Positions 45,783 through 55,531 of a stretch of 64,000 bases of DNA are shown here, one piece after another. Position numbers and translations under genes: made by a program. This DNA comes from Cytobacillus oceanisediminis 2691 (lineage in GTDB: Bacteria; Bacillota; Bacilli; Bacillales; Cytobacillaceae): assembly GCF_007678455.1 (NCBI RefSeq), contig NZ_VEEP01000007.1, positions 61,671-125,670 of the forward strand, in the 5' to 3' direction. The notes beneath the pieces are model-generated. The model was not told the DNA's origin. It searched no databases and saw only the letters and a program-made list of their open reading frames with translations. Every line of letters begins with the position of its first letter. Positions within the stretch are counted from its first letter, which is position 1.

Positions 45783-47475
45783 TCAATTATTGGAAAAGCG
45801 GCTGGACAGCCTGAAAAAAGCATACGACGAGATGCCTGAAGAGGAAAACCGTTCAGCAATCCTGGCGGCCATCAAAAAAGACCAGAAGAAGCATACAAAG
45901 CAAAAGTGGTTTCACTTGCCATATGCCGCCAGCTTTATCGGCGTCGGCATGATCGCCGGAGTCCTGATGATGCAATATATCGGGGAGCAGGAACCTTCTG
46001 AAGAGAAAACAGAACAGCACCAGGCAGCCCCCGGTGAAAATAGTTCCCGTGAGCTGAAAAAATCAGAAGTGAAAATCATATTTGATGAGTTGCGGCAATA
46101 CCATGCAAAAAAAGTTGCCAAGACGAAAGCGGCCCTAGGATTTGGTGCAGGGTTCGAAAAGTACCTTTATCCATCCATTGCTGAGGATATTGAATCAGTC
46201 GAAAATGAATATTTGACCTATCTCGAAGACCATGATCCCAAAGATTTGACAGATACGAAGCAGGCTTTAATAAACCAGATTGACGAGTCGTTCATTCTTC
46301 CATCGGAAATCATTGACCGCATTGAAAAGCATGACAAGGCTATGAGCGTTGAAGAGGAATTCCCCCTTCTTTCCCAGCTTGATTCATTTAACGGTGCCTA
46401 TCTTTACGGAATGGTATTTTACGAGTGGGATATCAAAGAGGCCATCGAGAAGGAAGGACTGGAAGCTGTAGTAGAAAAAATGAATGCCGGCGGAAAAGGG
46501 CTTGAAAATCAGGATTTGAGAAAGATGGCGGCAGGGGCAGTGGCCAATGGCTATGCATTCCGGGAAGAAGACGGGAAACTGATGCCTTATGTTAACTTTA
46601 AGGATATTGCAGACCGCCTCCGCGGCAAGGTTGATGACGACTATGCGATGTATCTTGAATTGAAGAGCAACAGAATCCATGACAGGATGGGGAAAGTGAT
46701 TTCCTATAAAAATTATGCAGATGTCTTGGTGAAGCTTGAAAAAGCAATTGGCACAATGGAGGATGGAAAAATCAAGGATATCCTTTGTGATGAGGCGCAA
46801 TCGCTTTATGTCCAGTTTGCGGCAGGTTCGCCAGGAAATTCGATATATGGTGACAACAAGTTTCTCAAAGACGAGGTGAAAGAAGCCTATTTATACCTGA
46901 TGGATTCCTATCCAGAGACCGACACAGCAACAGCTATGAAAGAAGTTTATGACAAGATGGAAGCAAAGCAGTTCCAGCAGCCAACAGATGAATTGGAAAT
47001 AAAATTGAATCTGATTTATCCGTTGTATATGAAGATTCCGTCGAATCTGAAGGCAGAGGATATAATTAACAGCAAGATACTGCCGATTCCGGATTCCCTG
47101 CTGTCCAGCTACAAGGAATTCGCTGCCAAGAAAAATTTCAATATCCTGAAACATTATGGCCCGTTTGAAATCATGCAATTGTATTTCCATGCTGACCAAG
47201 TCGGGGATTATGAGACAAAGTACGCATTATACAGCAGGCAAAGCACCCTCCCGCCAAAAGAACAATATATAAAAGAAAGGGAGGAAGCCGAACCTGGTAT
47301 GAATCTAAGTAAAATATTGAAAGGGTATCAGTTCGCTTCGCTATACCATCCAGCAGATGATCCGGAAAAAGTCATCGGCATCCAGCTTCATTACTCAGAC
47401 CGTACAGATGGTCCAGTCTTCCAGATGGTTCAGGAGGATGGCTTCTGGAAAGTACAATATATGCCAATCCAGTAA
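45775..47475 (+). CDS. Membrane anti-sigma factor with large extracytoplasmic domain
   Basis: A 566-aa protein. A cytoplasmic N-terminal segment of about 45 residues is followed by one membrane helix (AASFIGVGMIAGVLMMQYI) and an external domain of about 500 residues rich in acidic and aromatic residues with no motif I recognise. Position and overlap with the ECF sigma gene argue for an anti-sigma factor that senses an envelope signal. It lacks an obvious zinc-anti-sigma HxxxCxxC motif. ATG 45775 follows GAAGGTGAA. The external domain is much longer than in most Bacillus anti-sigma factors. Confidence 0.75.
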   Translation: MDDQLLEKRLDSLKKAYDEMPEEENRSAILAAIKKDQKKHTKQKWFHLPYAASFIGVGMIAGVLMMQYIGEQEPSEEKTEQHQAAPGENSSRELKKSEVKIIFDELRQYHAKKVAKTKAALGFGAGFEKYLYPSIAEDIESVENEYLTYLEDHDPKDLTDTKQALINQIDESFILPSEIIDRIEKHDKAMSVEEEFPLLSQLDSFNGAYLYGMVFYEWDIKEAIEKEGLEAVVEKMNAGGKGLENQDLRKMAAGAVANGYAFREEDGKLMPYVNFKDIADRLRGKVDDDYAMYLELKSNRIHDRMGKVISYKNYADVLVKLEKAIGTMEDGKIKDILCDEAQSLYVQFAAGSPGNSIYGDNKFLKDEVKEAYLYLMDSYPETDTATAMKEVYDKMEAKQFQQPTDELEIKLNLIYPLYMKIPSNLKAEDIINSKILPIPDSLLSSYKEFAAKKNFNILKHYGPFEIMQLYFHADQVGDYETKYALYSRQSTLPPKEQYIKEREEAEPGMNLSKILKGYQFASLYHPADDPEKVIGIQLHYSDRTDGPVFQMVQEDGFWKVQYMPIQ

Positions 47476-47598
47476 GAGGGTATGGAAACACTCACATATT
47501 GAATTAACTTATTCCTTTTGATAAATGCTACAGAATATGATATAATTTTTAATTGCGTATTAATGGGATAAAATAAAACAATATTTAGGAGTGTTTCC

Positions 47599-47991
47599 AT
47601 GTCAGAGAAAATCGAAGTAGGCAGTGTTTTAACAGGTAAAGTAACAGGAATTCAGCCATATGGCGCTTTCGTAGCATTAGATGAAAATACACAAGGTCTT
47701 GTGCACATTTCAGAAATCACACACGGGTATGTTAAGGATATTAACGAGCACCTGTCAGTTGGCGACGAAGTGAAAGTGAAAGTATTGTCAATTGATGAAG
47801 CTGCTGGAAAAATTGGCTTATCAATCCGTGCAACTGAAGAAGCTCCAGAACAGCCACAACGCGCTAAAAAGCCACGCAGCAAGCGCCCTGCTGCAGTCGT
47901 ACAGCAGCAAGACGACTCAGCACAAGGCTTCAACACGTTGAAGGATAAGCTTCAAGAGTGGATCAACCAGTCAGATATGGCTAAGAAATAA
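47599..47991 (+). CDS. yugI: S1-domain general stress protein 13 (YugI)
   Basis: A 130-aa RNA-binding protein: one S1 domain (about 5-75: GSVLTGKVTGIQPYGAFVAL, GLVHISEI, VKVKVLSID) and a basic, disordered tail with KKPRSKRP. It is GSP13 in B. subtilis, associated with ribosomes. AGGAG precedes the ATG. Its terminator is followed by a 52-bp array. Confidence 0.92.
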   Translation: MSEKIEVGSVLTGKVTGIQPYGAFVALDENTQGLVHISEITHGYVKDINEHLSVGDEVKVKVLSIDEAAGKIGLSIRATEEAPEQPQRAKKPRSKRPAAVVQQQDDSAQGFNTLKDKLQEWINQSDMAKK

Positions 47992-48003
47992 GCTTCAAAG
48001 CAG

Positions 48004-48035
48004 AAACCGGACATTGCGTCCGGTTTTTTTTTGTT
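48004..48035 (+). terminator. Terminator of yugI
   Basis: AAACCGGAC (48004-48012), loop ATTGC, GTCCGGTTT (48018-48026), then a run of T. Confidence 0.92.
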
Positions 48036-48069
48036 GGTTTGCTTTTTGATGAGGATATATTGTTTGACC

Positions 48070-48670
48070 TGGGCCAAGCTCGGACAAGGTTTAGAGTGAA
48101 TTCGGGAAAGCTGTCCGAAGTTGGTGTGACTTCGGACAAGTTTCTAGAGTGAACCCGAAAAGCTGTCCGAACATGGATTGACTTCGGACAAGTTTCAGAG
48201 GAAACCCAGAAAAGCTGTCCGAAGTTGGTGTGGCTTCGGACAAGTTTCTAGAGTGAACCCGAAAAGCTGTCCGAACATGGGTTGACTTCGGACAAGTTTC
48301 AGAGGAACCCCCGAAAAGCTGTCCGAACATGTCCTGACTTCGGACAAGTTTCAGAGGAAATCCCGAAAAGCTGTCCGAAGTTGGTGTGGCTTCGGACAAG
48401 TTTCTAGAGTGAACCCGAAAAGCTGTCCGAACATGGATTGACTTCGGACAAGTTTCAGAGGAAACCCCGAAAAGCTGTCCGAAGTTGGTGTGGCTTCGGA
48501 CAAGTTTCAGAGGAACCCCCGAAAAGCTGTCCGAACCCGGCACGACTTCGGACAGGTTTCAGAGAAAACCCCGAAAAGCTGTCCGAACTAGGCCTGACTT
48601 CGGACAAGTTTCAAAGAGAAACCCAAAAAGCTGTCCGAACCCGGCACGTCTTCGGACAAGAATCATCAGT
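48070..48670 (+). repeat. 52-bp tandem array C (twelve units)
   Basis: The GACA core falls at 48083, 48135, 48187, 48239, 48291, 48343, 48395, 48447, 48499, 48551, 48603 and 48655, every step exactly 52 bp. Arms are TTCGGACAA and CTGTCCGAA. Two unit types (one with TTTCTAGAGTGAACC then ACATGG, the other with TTTCAGAGGAAACC then GTTGGTGTGG) alternate for much of the array, giving a 104-bp higher-order repeat. The array follows the yugI terminator and occupies most of the 810-bp gap before rocD. Confidence 0.97.
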
Positions 48671-48801
48671 GAAAACCCCAAGTTGGCATAACCAAAACCG
48701 ATATTCCGCCTCAATTCTCTTTTAGGGGGTTAAAATGAAAGAGCTTACAGGTTACAATATGATTGTCTAACCAATTTTTTCATTGGAACGGAGGAAGATT
48801 C

Positions 48802-49995
48802 ATGACGACAAAAACGAGTTCATTGATTGAACAGACTCAAAAGTATGGTGCGAATAACTATCATCCGCTGCCGATCGTTATTTCGAAGGCAGAAGGAGTT
48901 TGGGTAGAGGATCCTGAAGGCAACAAATATATGGACATGCTAAGCGCTTATTCAGCTGTCAACCAGGGGCACCGTCACCCGAAGATCATCCAGGCGTTAA
49001 AAGACCAGGCAGATCGCGTGACGCTTACTTCAAGGGCATTTCACAATGACCAGCTTGGACCATGGTATGAGAAGGTCTGCAAGTTGACGAACAAAGAAAT
49101 GGCCCTGCCGATGAACACTGGAGCTGAGGCAGTGGAAACGGCAGTGAAGGCAGCTCGCCGCTGGGCTTATGATGTAAAAGGTGTCGTGGAAAACCAGGCA
49201 GAGATCATCGCATGCGTCGGCAACTTCCACGGCCGCACGATGACAGCTGTTTCGTTATCTTCTGAGGAAGAATATAAGCGCGGTTTCGGGCCAATGCTTC
49301 CAGGCATCAAATTGATTCCTTACGGAGACCTTGAAGCCCTGAAGGAAGCCATCACACCAAATACTGCAGCGTTCCTGATTGAGCCGATCCAGGGCGAGGC
49401 AGGCATCGTCATCCCTCCTGAAGGCTTTATGAAAGCGGCTTTTGATGTGTGTAAAGAAAACAATGTCCTGTTCATTGCGGACGAAATCCAGGCTGGTCTG
49501 GCCAGATCCGGAAAAATGTTTGCATGCGAATGGGAAGGCATTGAGCCTGATATGTATATTCTCGGAAAAGCACTTGGCGGCGGGGTATTCCCGATTTCCT
49601 GTGTAGTGGCGGATCATGCTGTGTTAGGAGTTTTCAACCCTGGCTCACACGGATCGACTTTCGGAGGCAATCCAATGGCTTGTGCCGTTTCCATCGCCTC
49701 TCTTGATGTGCTGATTGATGAGAAACTTGCTGACCGTTCCCTTGAGCTCGGAGAATATTTTGTCGGCAAGCTTCGCGAAATCGATAATCCAATGATCAAG
49801 GATATCCGCGGCCGCGGCCTGTTCATTGGCGTCGAGCTGACAGAACCGGCACGCAAATACTGTGAAGAATTGAAAGAAGAAGGCCTGTTGTGCAAAGAAA
49901 CGCATGATACAGTCATTCGTTTCGCACCGCCGCTTGTCATCAGCCTTGAAGAACTGGACTGGGCCATCGAGCGAATCAAGAAAGTTTTATCATAA
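48802..49995 (+). CDS. rocD: Ornithine aminotransferase
   Basis: A 397-aa class III PLP aminotransferase converting ornithine and 2-oxoglutarate to glutamate semialdehyde and glutamate. The PLP Lys is in [28 protein letters not shown] binds the phosphate, and [14 protein letters not shown] carries the Asp of the cofactor ring. GGAGGAAG precedes ATG 48802; the ATG at 48763 is not used. A 52-bp array lies just upstream, so its promoter must lie in the 130 bp between 48670 and the start; no sigma-54 box is evident. Confidence 0.95.
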   Translation: MTTKTSSLIEQTQKYGANNYHPLPIVISKAEGVWVEDPEGNKYMDMLSAYSAVNQGHRHPKIIQALKDQADRVTLTSRAFHNDQLGPWYEKVCKLTNKEMALPMNTGAEAVETAVKAARRWAYDVKGVVENQAEIIACVGNFHGRTMTAVSLSSEEEYKRGFGPMLPGIKLIPYGDLEALKEAITPNTAAFLIEPIQGEAGIVIPPEGFMKAAFDVCKENNVLFIADEIQAGLARSGKMFACEWEGIEPDMYILGKALGGGVFPISCVVADHAVLGVFNPGSHGSTFGGNPMACAVSIASLDVLIDEKLADRSLELGEYFVGKLREIDNPMIKDIRGRGLFIGVELTEPARKYCEELKEEGLLCKETHDTVIRFAPPLVISLEELDWAIERIKKVLS

Positions 49996-50002
49996 AACGA
50001 TA

Positions 50003-50033
50003 AAAAACCCGCCTGTTGGCGGGTTTTTGGTTT
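50003..50033. terminator. Terminator between rocD and yuzA
   Basis: AAAACCCGCC pairs with GGCGGGTTTT around TGTT, followed by T residues; convergent genes. Confidence 0.9.
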
Positions 50034-50267
50034 TTATCGGGTAGCGCGTGGTTCTGCTGCTCTTTCCTCTCTTTCGCTTGGTGCGAAAAGAAGTCCAATG
50101 TTAATTAAGCCAGCAAGTCCGACCAAACCATAGATGATTCTTGACAACGCTGAATCCTGGCCGCCAAAGATTGCTGCTACAAGATCAAATTGGAAGAATC
50201 CGATTAAGCCCCAGTTGATGGCCCCGATTATGGTAAGAACAAGTGCTGCACGTTGAATACCGCTCAT
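50034..50267 (-). CDS. yuzA: DUF378 membrane protein YuzA
   Basis: A 77-aa protein of the DUF378 family: two membrane helices (ALVLTIIGAINWGLIGFF and IIYGLVGLAGLINIGLLF) joined by the acidic loop GGQDSALSR. AGGAGG precedes ATG 50267. Function unknown. Its position by yugI matches B. subtilis yuzA. Confidence 0.88.
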   Translation of the reverse strand: MSGIQRAALVLTIIGAINWGLIGFFQFDLVAAIFGGQDSALSRIIYGLVGLAGLINIGLLFAPSEREERAAEPRATR

Positions 50268-50470
50268 GGATATTTCCTCCTTAAAATTAAATTTGTTCTT
50301 TTATAGAATGTTTCAGCACGGTATGAATTATTCATCCGCCCTATATTTCTTACCTACCCTTCTAAAAAAAGTTGTAACTTTTTGCAGCACATTAGAGAAC
50401 ATTAAGGAGTGTATTTTTTGCAATGCGTTTGGAAAAAGAACATAATAATCCCTAGAGGAAGGTGATTTAA

Positions 50471-51634
50471 ATGGACAACTTTACTTTTTATAATCCAACA
50501 AAACTGATTTTTGGCAAAGGCCAGCTTGAGGAACTTAAAAATGAGGTTCCGCAATACGGAAAGAAGGTACTGCTGGTTTATGGCGGCGGTAGCATCAAGC
50601 GTAATGGACTTTATGACTCTGTGATGAGCACTCTTAAAGAAATTGGAGCTGAAGTATTCGAGCTTTCCGGTGTGGAACCGAATCCCCGGCTTTCGACTGT
50701 CCATAAGGGCGTGAAAATCTGCAAAGAAGAAGGTATTGAATTCCTTCTGGCAGTAGGCGGAGGCAGCGTCATCGACTGCACAAAGGCAATTGCTGCCGGA
50801 GCAAAATATGAGGGGGATGCATGGGACCTGGTAACCAAGAAAGCTTTTGCTTCTGAAGCTCTACCGTTTGGAACTGTGCTCACCTTGGCAGCAACGGGCT
50901 CAGAAATGAATGCCGGTTCTGTCATTACAAATTGGGAAACGAATGAAAAGTACGGCTGGGGAAGCCCGGTAACATTTCCGAAATTCTCGATCCTTGATCC
51001 TGTGAACACTTATTCAGTGCCGAAGAACCAGACGATTTATGGTATTGTCGACATGATGTCGCATGTTTTCGAACACTATTTCCATCTGACCGAGAATACG
51101 GAATTCCAGGATCGCATGTGCGAATCCCTGCTGTTGACTGTGATGGAAACAGCCCCAAAACTGCTTGATGACCTGGAAAACTATGAGTACCGTGCAACAA
51201 TCCTTTACGCTGGAACGATGGCCTTGAACGGCATCCTGAATATGGGCTACCGCGGTGATTGGGCTACCCATAATATCGAGCACGCTGTATCTGCAGTATA
51301 CGATATCCCTCACGGAGGCGGCCTGGCGATCCTGTTCCCGAACTGGATGAAGCATAATCTCAAAGTAAAACCAGAGCGATTCAAGAAAATGGCTGTCAGA
51401 GTATTCGGTGTGAATCCTGATGGCAAGACAGACGAAGAAGCTGGACTTGAAGGAATCGAAAAGCTTCGTGAATTCTGGAACAGCATCGGCGCACCATCAC
51501 GACTCGCTGATTATGACATTGACGACAGCAAACTAGATTTGATGGCCGATAAAGCAATGGCGAACGGTGAATTTGGCAACTTTGCAAAAATGAATAAAGA
51601 CGACGTAGTGGAAATCTATCGTATGTCATTGTAA
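50471..51634 (+). CDS. yugJ: Iron-containing alcohol dehydrogenase (butanol dehydrogenase-like, YugJ/YugK type)
   Basis: A 387-aa group III metal-dependent alcohol dehydrogenase. NAD(P) binding is indicated by [12 protein letters not shown] and [15 protein letters not shown]; metal ligands lie in [11 protein letters not shown] (His) and [22 protein letters not shown] (His). B. subtilis has the paralogues YugJ and YugK here; I chose yugJ from length (387) but yugK is possible. It probably interconverts long-chain alcohols and aldehydes. GAGGAAGGTG precedes the ATG. Confidence 0.88.
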   Translation: MDNFTFYNPTKLIFGKGQLEELKNEVPQYGKKVLLVYGGGSIKRNGLYDSVMSTLKEIGAEVFELSGVEPNPRLSTVHKGVKICKEEGIEFLLAVGGGSVIDCTKAIAAGAKYEGDAWDLVTKKAFASEALPFGTVLTLAATGSEMNAGSVITNWETNEKYGWGSPVTFPKFSILDPVNTYSVPKNQTIYGIVDMMSHVFEHYFHLTENTEFQDRMCESLLLTVMETAPKLLDDLENYEYRATILYAGTMALNGILNMGYRGDWATHNIEHAVSAVYDIPHGGGLAILFPNWMKHNLKVKPERFKKMAVRVFGVNPDGKTDEEAGLEGIEKLREFWNSIGAPSRLADYDIDDSKLDLMADKAMANGEFGNFAKMNKDDVVEIYRMSL

Positions 51635-51645
51635 AGCTGAAATAG

Positions 51646-51677
51646 CGAAGGACCCGGAATGATTTCCGGGTCCTTTT
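51646..51677 (+). terminator. Terminator after yugJ
   Basis: AAGGACCCGGAA pairs with TTCCGGGTCCTT, then TTT. The remaining gap of about 245 bp before pgi has no supported gene. Confidence 0.88.
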
Positions 51678-51921
51678 TCTATTTTGAAAATAATCTGGAG
51701 GGAATTGACATAGGAACAATGGAAAATAAACATCGTTTGGGGGTGCAGGAACCTTCTCTTTTTCATTGTTTAAAACCCTTAAATTAGGAAAAAGATAAAG
51801 CGAGTCATAGAAGTTTAAAAATATTTCATAATTGGTCACGCTTTCATACTGTGGTGTTTCTTGATTATTAAGATTCATTTCGATAAAGTGATAGAGAATA
51901 TAAAATAATGGAGGATCAGAC

Positions 51922-53271
51922 ATGACACATGTTCGTTTTGATTACTCAAAGGCGCTTAGCTTTTTTGGTGAACACGAAGTTACATATTTAAGGGATTTTG
52001 TAAAAGTAGCACACCATTCATTACATGAAAAAACGGGTGCAGGCAGCGACTTTTTAGGCTGGATCGATCTCCCTGTCGACTATGATAAAGAAGAATTTGC
52101 CCGCATCCAGAAGTCAGCAGAAAAGATCAAAAGTGATTCTGATGTCCTGCTAGTTGTCGGGATTGGCGGATCTTATCTTGGAGCACGTGCTGCACTTGAA
52201 TTTTTACAGCACAGCTTCTATAACGCTCTTCCAAAAGAAAAGCGAAACACTCCGCAGGTTATTTTTATCGGCAACAACATCAGCTCAACTTATATGACTG
52301 ATGTGATGGATCTTTTGGATGGAAAAGACTTCTCCATCAATGTGATCTCAAAATCCGGTACAACAACCGAGCCAGCGATTGCTTTCCGCATTTTCCGCAA
52401 GATGCTTGAGGAGAAGTATGGTGTGGAAGAAGCACGCAAACGCATTTACGCGACTACAGACAAAGCACGCGGTGCATTAAAGACACTCGCTGACGAGGAA
52501 GGCTATGAATCATTTGTGATTCCTGATGATGTTGGCGGCCGTTATTCTGTATTGACTGCAGTAGGCTTGCTGCCGATCGCTGTCAGCGGTTCAGATATCG
52601 AAGCCATGATGAATGGTGCGGCACAGGCAAGGGAAGACTTCGGCAAGTCAGAGCTTGAAGAAAATCCTGCATACCAGTATGCGGCAGTCCGTAACGCGCT
52701 TTACAACAAAGGCAAAACAATCGAAATGCTGATCAACTACGAGCCATCCCTTCAGTACTTCTCTGAATGGTGGAAGCAGCTGTTCGGCGAAAGTGAAGGA
52801 AAAGACCAGAAGGGAATCTACCCGTCATCAGCTAACTTCTCAACAGATCTTCACTCCCTTGGACAGTATGTGCAGGAAGGACGCCGCGATTTGTTCGAGA
52901 CGATCATCAAGGTGGAAAAGCCTCGCCATGAGCTGACAATCGAAGAAGCTGCAAGCGATCTTGACGGCCTGAATTATCTTGCCGGCAAGACAGTTGATTT
53001 CGTGAATAACAAAGCGTTCCAAGGCACAATGCTTGCCCATACTGATGGAGGCGTACCGAATCTGGTTGTAGAAATTCCTCAGCTTGATGAATACACATTT
53101 GGCTACCTTGTGTACTTCTTTGAAAAAGCATGCGCGATGAGCGGCTACCTGCTTGGCGTGAACCCATTCGACCAGCCGGGCGTCGAAGCATACAAAGTGA
53201 ACATGTTCGCATTGCTTGGAAAACCAGGCTTTGAAGAAAAGAAAGCTGAATTGGAAAAGCGACTTAAATAA
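51922..53271 (+). CDS. pgi: Glucose-6-phosphate isomerase
   Basis: A 449-aa phosphoglucose isomerase. Signature regions are [18 protein letters not shown], the [15 protein letters not shown] sugar-phosphate-binding loop, and [16 protein letters not shown]. The C-terminal [14 protein letters not shown] carries the conserved Gln and Lys. It links glycolysis, gluconeogenesis and cell-wall sugar supply. AATGGAGGATC precedes the ATG. Position matches B. subtilis yugL (pgi). Confidence 0.97.
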   Translation: MTHVRFDYSKALSFFGEHEVTYLRDFVKVAHHSLHEKTGAGSDFLGWIDLPVDYDKEEFARIQKSAEKIKSDSDVLLVVGIGGSYLGARAALEFLQHSFYNALPKEKRNTPQVIFIGNNISSTYMTDVMDLLDGKDFSINVISKSGTTTEPAIAFRIFRKMLEEKYGVEEARKRIYATTDKARGALKTLADEEGYESFVIPDDVGGRYSVLTAVGLLPIAVSGSDIEAMMNGAAQAREDFGKSELEENPAYQYAAVRNALYNKGKTIEMLINYEPSLQYFSEWWKQLFGESEGKDQKGIYPSSANFSTDLHSLGQYVQEGRRDLFETIIKVEKPRHELTIEEAASDLDGLNYLAGKTVDFVNNKAFQGTMLAHTDGGVPNLVVEIPQLDEYTFGYLVYFFEKACAMSGYLLGVNPFDQPGVEAYKVNMFALLGKPGFEEKKAELEKRLK

Positions 53272-53278
53272 TGATGAA

Positions 53279-53309
53279 GAAGGAGTACCCGTAGTGGTGC
53301 TCCTTTTTG
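53279..53309 (+). terminator. Terminator of pgi
   Basis: AGGAGTACC pairs with GGTGCTCCT with one mismatch, then TTTTT. Confidence 0.85.
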
Positions 53310-53460
53310 TTTTGAAATTGGAAAAATAAGGAATAATTTCCAGTTCGCCAATAAATTTTGGATTTTCGCCAATAAACATGTGCAAATCGCCAATAAAAAG
53401 AAATTTTCGCCAAAAAAATAGTGGGAATCGCCAATAAAATCATCTTTTCGCCAATAAAGG
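53310..53460 (+). repeat. 20-21-bp phased array (TCGCCAATAAA family) with leader
   Basis: TCGCCA starts at 53345, 53366, 53387, 53407, 53428 and 53448; steps are 21, 21, 20, 21 and 20. Five of six cores are followed by ATAAA. The leader AATTTCCAGTTCGC (53335-53348) precedes it, with TTGGAAAAAT just before. The first core begins about 42 bp after the pgi terminator stem. Confidence 0.93.
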
Positions 53461-53585
53461 CACTAATCACAACGCTAATACCCCGAACAAACCCGGATTC
53501 TTGGCCAATCCAAACTTTCACCGCTCATTAATTCGCCTGTTTTGGTTAAAACTAAGCAAAAACATTTGGAAAGGCGGACAAACCA

Positions 53586-53993
53586 TTGATTGAGATACAA
53601 TCTGAGCTTGAGGGCAAACATTTTGATCTTTATAAACTGGAACAGCTGCTTAAACCGTTGGGGTATTCCGTGGGGGGAAACTGGGATTATGACCATGGAG
53701 CCTTTGACTATAAAATTGATGACGAGGTGGGCTATCAATTTTTGCGTCTTCCCTTTAAGGCGATTGATGGACAACTCGACTCAAAAGGCTGCACTGTAGC
53801 ACTTCAGCGTCCATTCCTTCTTTCGCATAAATATCAGCGTGGACTTGATGACCATGCGGAGATTGGAAATGCCAGCGCATCCTTCAACCAGTTCCAGGAA
53901 CCGGTGGATAAGGATGCGAGTTTTCCAGAAAAGTACATTGAAGTGGGACGTTCACTTGTCCGCGAAGCAGAAATTGCCTTATTGCGTCATTAA
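53586..53993 (+). CDS. yugN: YugN-like family protein
   Basis: A 135-aa soluble protein of the YugN-like family, conserved in Bacillaceae. Recognisable segments are LEQLLKPLGYSVGGNWDYDHG and the C-terminal YIEVGRSLVREAE. No catalytic motif; function unknown. Start TTG 53586 lies about 8 bp after GGAAAGGCGG. Convergent with yugO, 20 bp between the stops. Confidence 0.85.
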   Translation: MIEIQSELEGKHFDLYKLEQLLKPLGYSVGGNWDYDHGAFDYKIDDEVGYQFLRLPFKAIDGQLDSKGCTVALQRPFLLSHKYQRGLDDHAEIGNASASFNQFQEPVDKDASFPEKYIEVGRSLVREAEIALLRH

Positions 53994-54013
53994 TTGCTTG
54001 AAATGGCCAAAAG

Positions 54014-55012
54014 CTATTCATCATTATCGTTTGAAATGGCAAGAAGTTGATCATCAAATTTAATTTTGATATTTCTTTTGGGGTTGACGATTATGTCATC
54101 CCCTCTTTTTATGCCAATCAGGATCGTATTTCGTTCCCTCAGCAAAAAGCTGCTTGCTTCCTGGAAGTGCTTGTCCATCAGAGTGGTTTCAGGCTCAATA
54201 TAAGACAAGTGTTTGCCGTTTAATTGGCCAAGCAAATCCAATAATGGATTCACAACCTCAGGAGAGGCGATGCTGTTCAAAAGGACTGCGCTGGTCAAAG
54301 CATTAGCGGGGATCAGTTCATCTGCCCCTGCCCTTCTGGCGTTATTGACCTGTTCACTCGTTTGGATTTCTGCAATGCAGCGTATATCAGGATTCAGCCC
54401 TTTGATCGCAAGCAGTGTAAGAATCGTATTCATATCAGCCTGCAGTTCATCCAGATTTTGATCAGAAGTAATGATCACTTTTCTGGCGGTTGAGATACGG
54501 GCATTCAGTAATGTTTCATCCTTGTTCGCACGGCCCCTGATAAAATGCAAATTGTCTTCCTTGATTGGATTCGAACCCAGTGTGTCGTCAATCAGGATAA
54601 TGGATTCGGATTGAATGAGGGACCTGATAATTGTGCGTGACCTCTCATTCCAGCCGATGATGATGATATGATCGCCCCCTCTATAACCAACTCTCCCCTC
54701 CGCGTATGCGTTCTGTTTGGTAACCGTTGCTGCTGACAGGTGAATGAAATAGGATGATAAAAATCCTGTCCCGACCAGGAGCAGGATCATGGCCGTTATT
54801 CTTCCTGGAGTAGAAACCGGGTAATAATCACCATATCCCACTGTTGATGCGGTAATGATCGCCCACCAGACACCATCGAAAACGGTCGGAAAGCTTTTGG
54901 GCTCAATAAAATGGATGACCGATCCAAAAAGGAAAATCATCAAAGCGGCAATCATCAGGATTCTTGTCAGAATTGGCAGCCTGATGAAGCGCATATACAA
55001 AAGGTTAGACAT
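54014..55012 (-). CDS. yugO: Potassium channel with RCK domain (YugO)
   Basis: A 332-aa two-helix K+ channel. Helix 1 is at about 14-36, the pore loop carries the selectivity filter TVGYGD (57-62), helix 2 is at about 72-94, and a cytoplasmic RCK_N domain begins DHIIIIGWNERSRTII, with a C-terminal TrkA-C-like region. In B. subtilis YugO mediates K+ efflux in biofilms and electrical signalling. The B. subtilis mstX gene normally upstream is not apparent here. AGGAGGAAT precedes ATG 55012. Confidence 0.93.
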   Translation of the reverse strand: MSNLLYMRFIRLPILTRILMIAALMIFLFGSVIHFIEPKSFPTVFDGVWWAIITASTVGYGDYYPVSTPGRITAMILLLVGTGFLSSYFIHLSAATVTKQNAYAEGRVGYRGGDHIIIIGWNERSRTIIRSLIQSESIILIDDTLGSNPIKEDNLHFIRGRANKDETLLNARISTARKVIITSDQNLDELQADMNTILTLLAIKGLNPDIRCIAEIQTSEQVNNARRAGADELIPANALTSAVLLNSIASPEVVNPLLDLLGQLNGKHLSYIEPETTLMDKHFQEASSFLLRERNTILIGIKRGDDIIVNPKRNIKIKFDDQLLAISNDNDE

Positions 55013-55224
55013 TTTTATTCCTCCTCTTTCATTCTCGCAATATGTATGAAAGCAATAATTACTTTTCCCTTTTTTCCCTATCGAAAAACAGACTTAGGAA
55101 AATTTATGTAATTCTATTCTTGTCGAGCAAAATCTTTTTTACACAAAAAAGTCATAATAGTTCATTAGCCCGTACCAATACTTATTCCTGACATATGCTG
55201 AATAGGGAAAGGAGGGATTATCAG

Positions 55225-55428
55225 ATGTCATTTAATTGGGGATCGAACATTTTGTTATTTCTCGCCTGTATGGTCGCTGGATGGGCATTGATTCAATATG
55301 GTCCAATGCTGTTGACTCTTACGGGAGGCATTTTCGTCATTATAGGTGTCATTGTTATCGTACTTTTCGCTTTCGTCATCATTTTTATCGGCTTGAGGGT
55401 ACTGCTAAGAGGCGGTTGGCGCAGCTGA
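55225..55428 (+). CDS. Small two-helix membrane protein, unknown
   Basis: A 67-aa protein with two hydrophobic segments (about residues 8-27 and 30-58) and the end LRVLLRGGWRS. ATG 55225 has AAAGGAGGG about 10 bp upstream; the ATG at 55195 is rejected. No family recognised. It has its own terminator. Confidence 0.65.
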   Translation: MSFNWGSNILLFLACMVAGWALIQYGPMLLTLTGGIFVIIGVIVIVLFAFVIIFIGLRVLLRGGWRS

Positions 55429-55439
55429 CGTTTCTCTTT

Positions 55440-55470
55440 CAAAGAACCTGTCATAATGGCGGGTTCTTTT
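55440..55470 (+). terminator. Terminator after the small membrane protein
   Basis: AAAGAACC / GGTTCTTT with an inner GTC-type mismatch, then TTTTT. Confidence 0.75.
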
Positions 55471-55531
55471 TCATTGTTTATGAAATTAGAAAATTGTTTA
55501 GGTGTGGATAAATATATGTAGTATTCTTAAT

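Noticed and set aside
48070-48670. Possible CRISPR array or coding ORF of 150 aa in the 52-bp array
   Set aside because: Units abut with no unique spacers and no cas genes are near. 52 is not a multiple of 3, so a long frame through several units is a by-product of the repeats.
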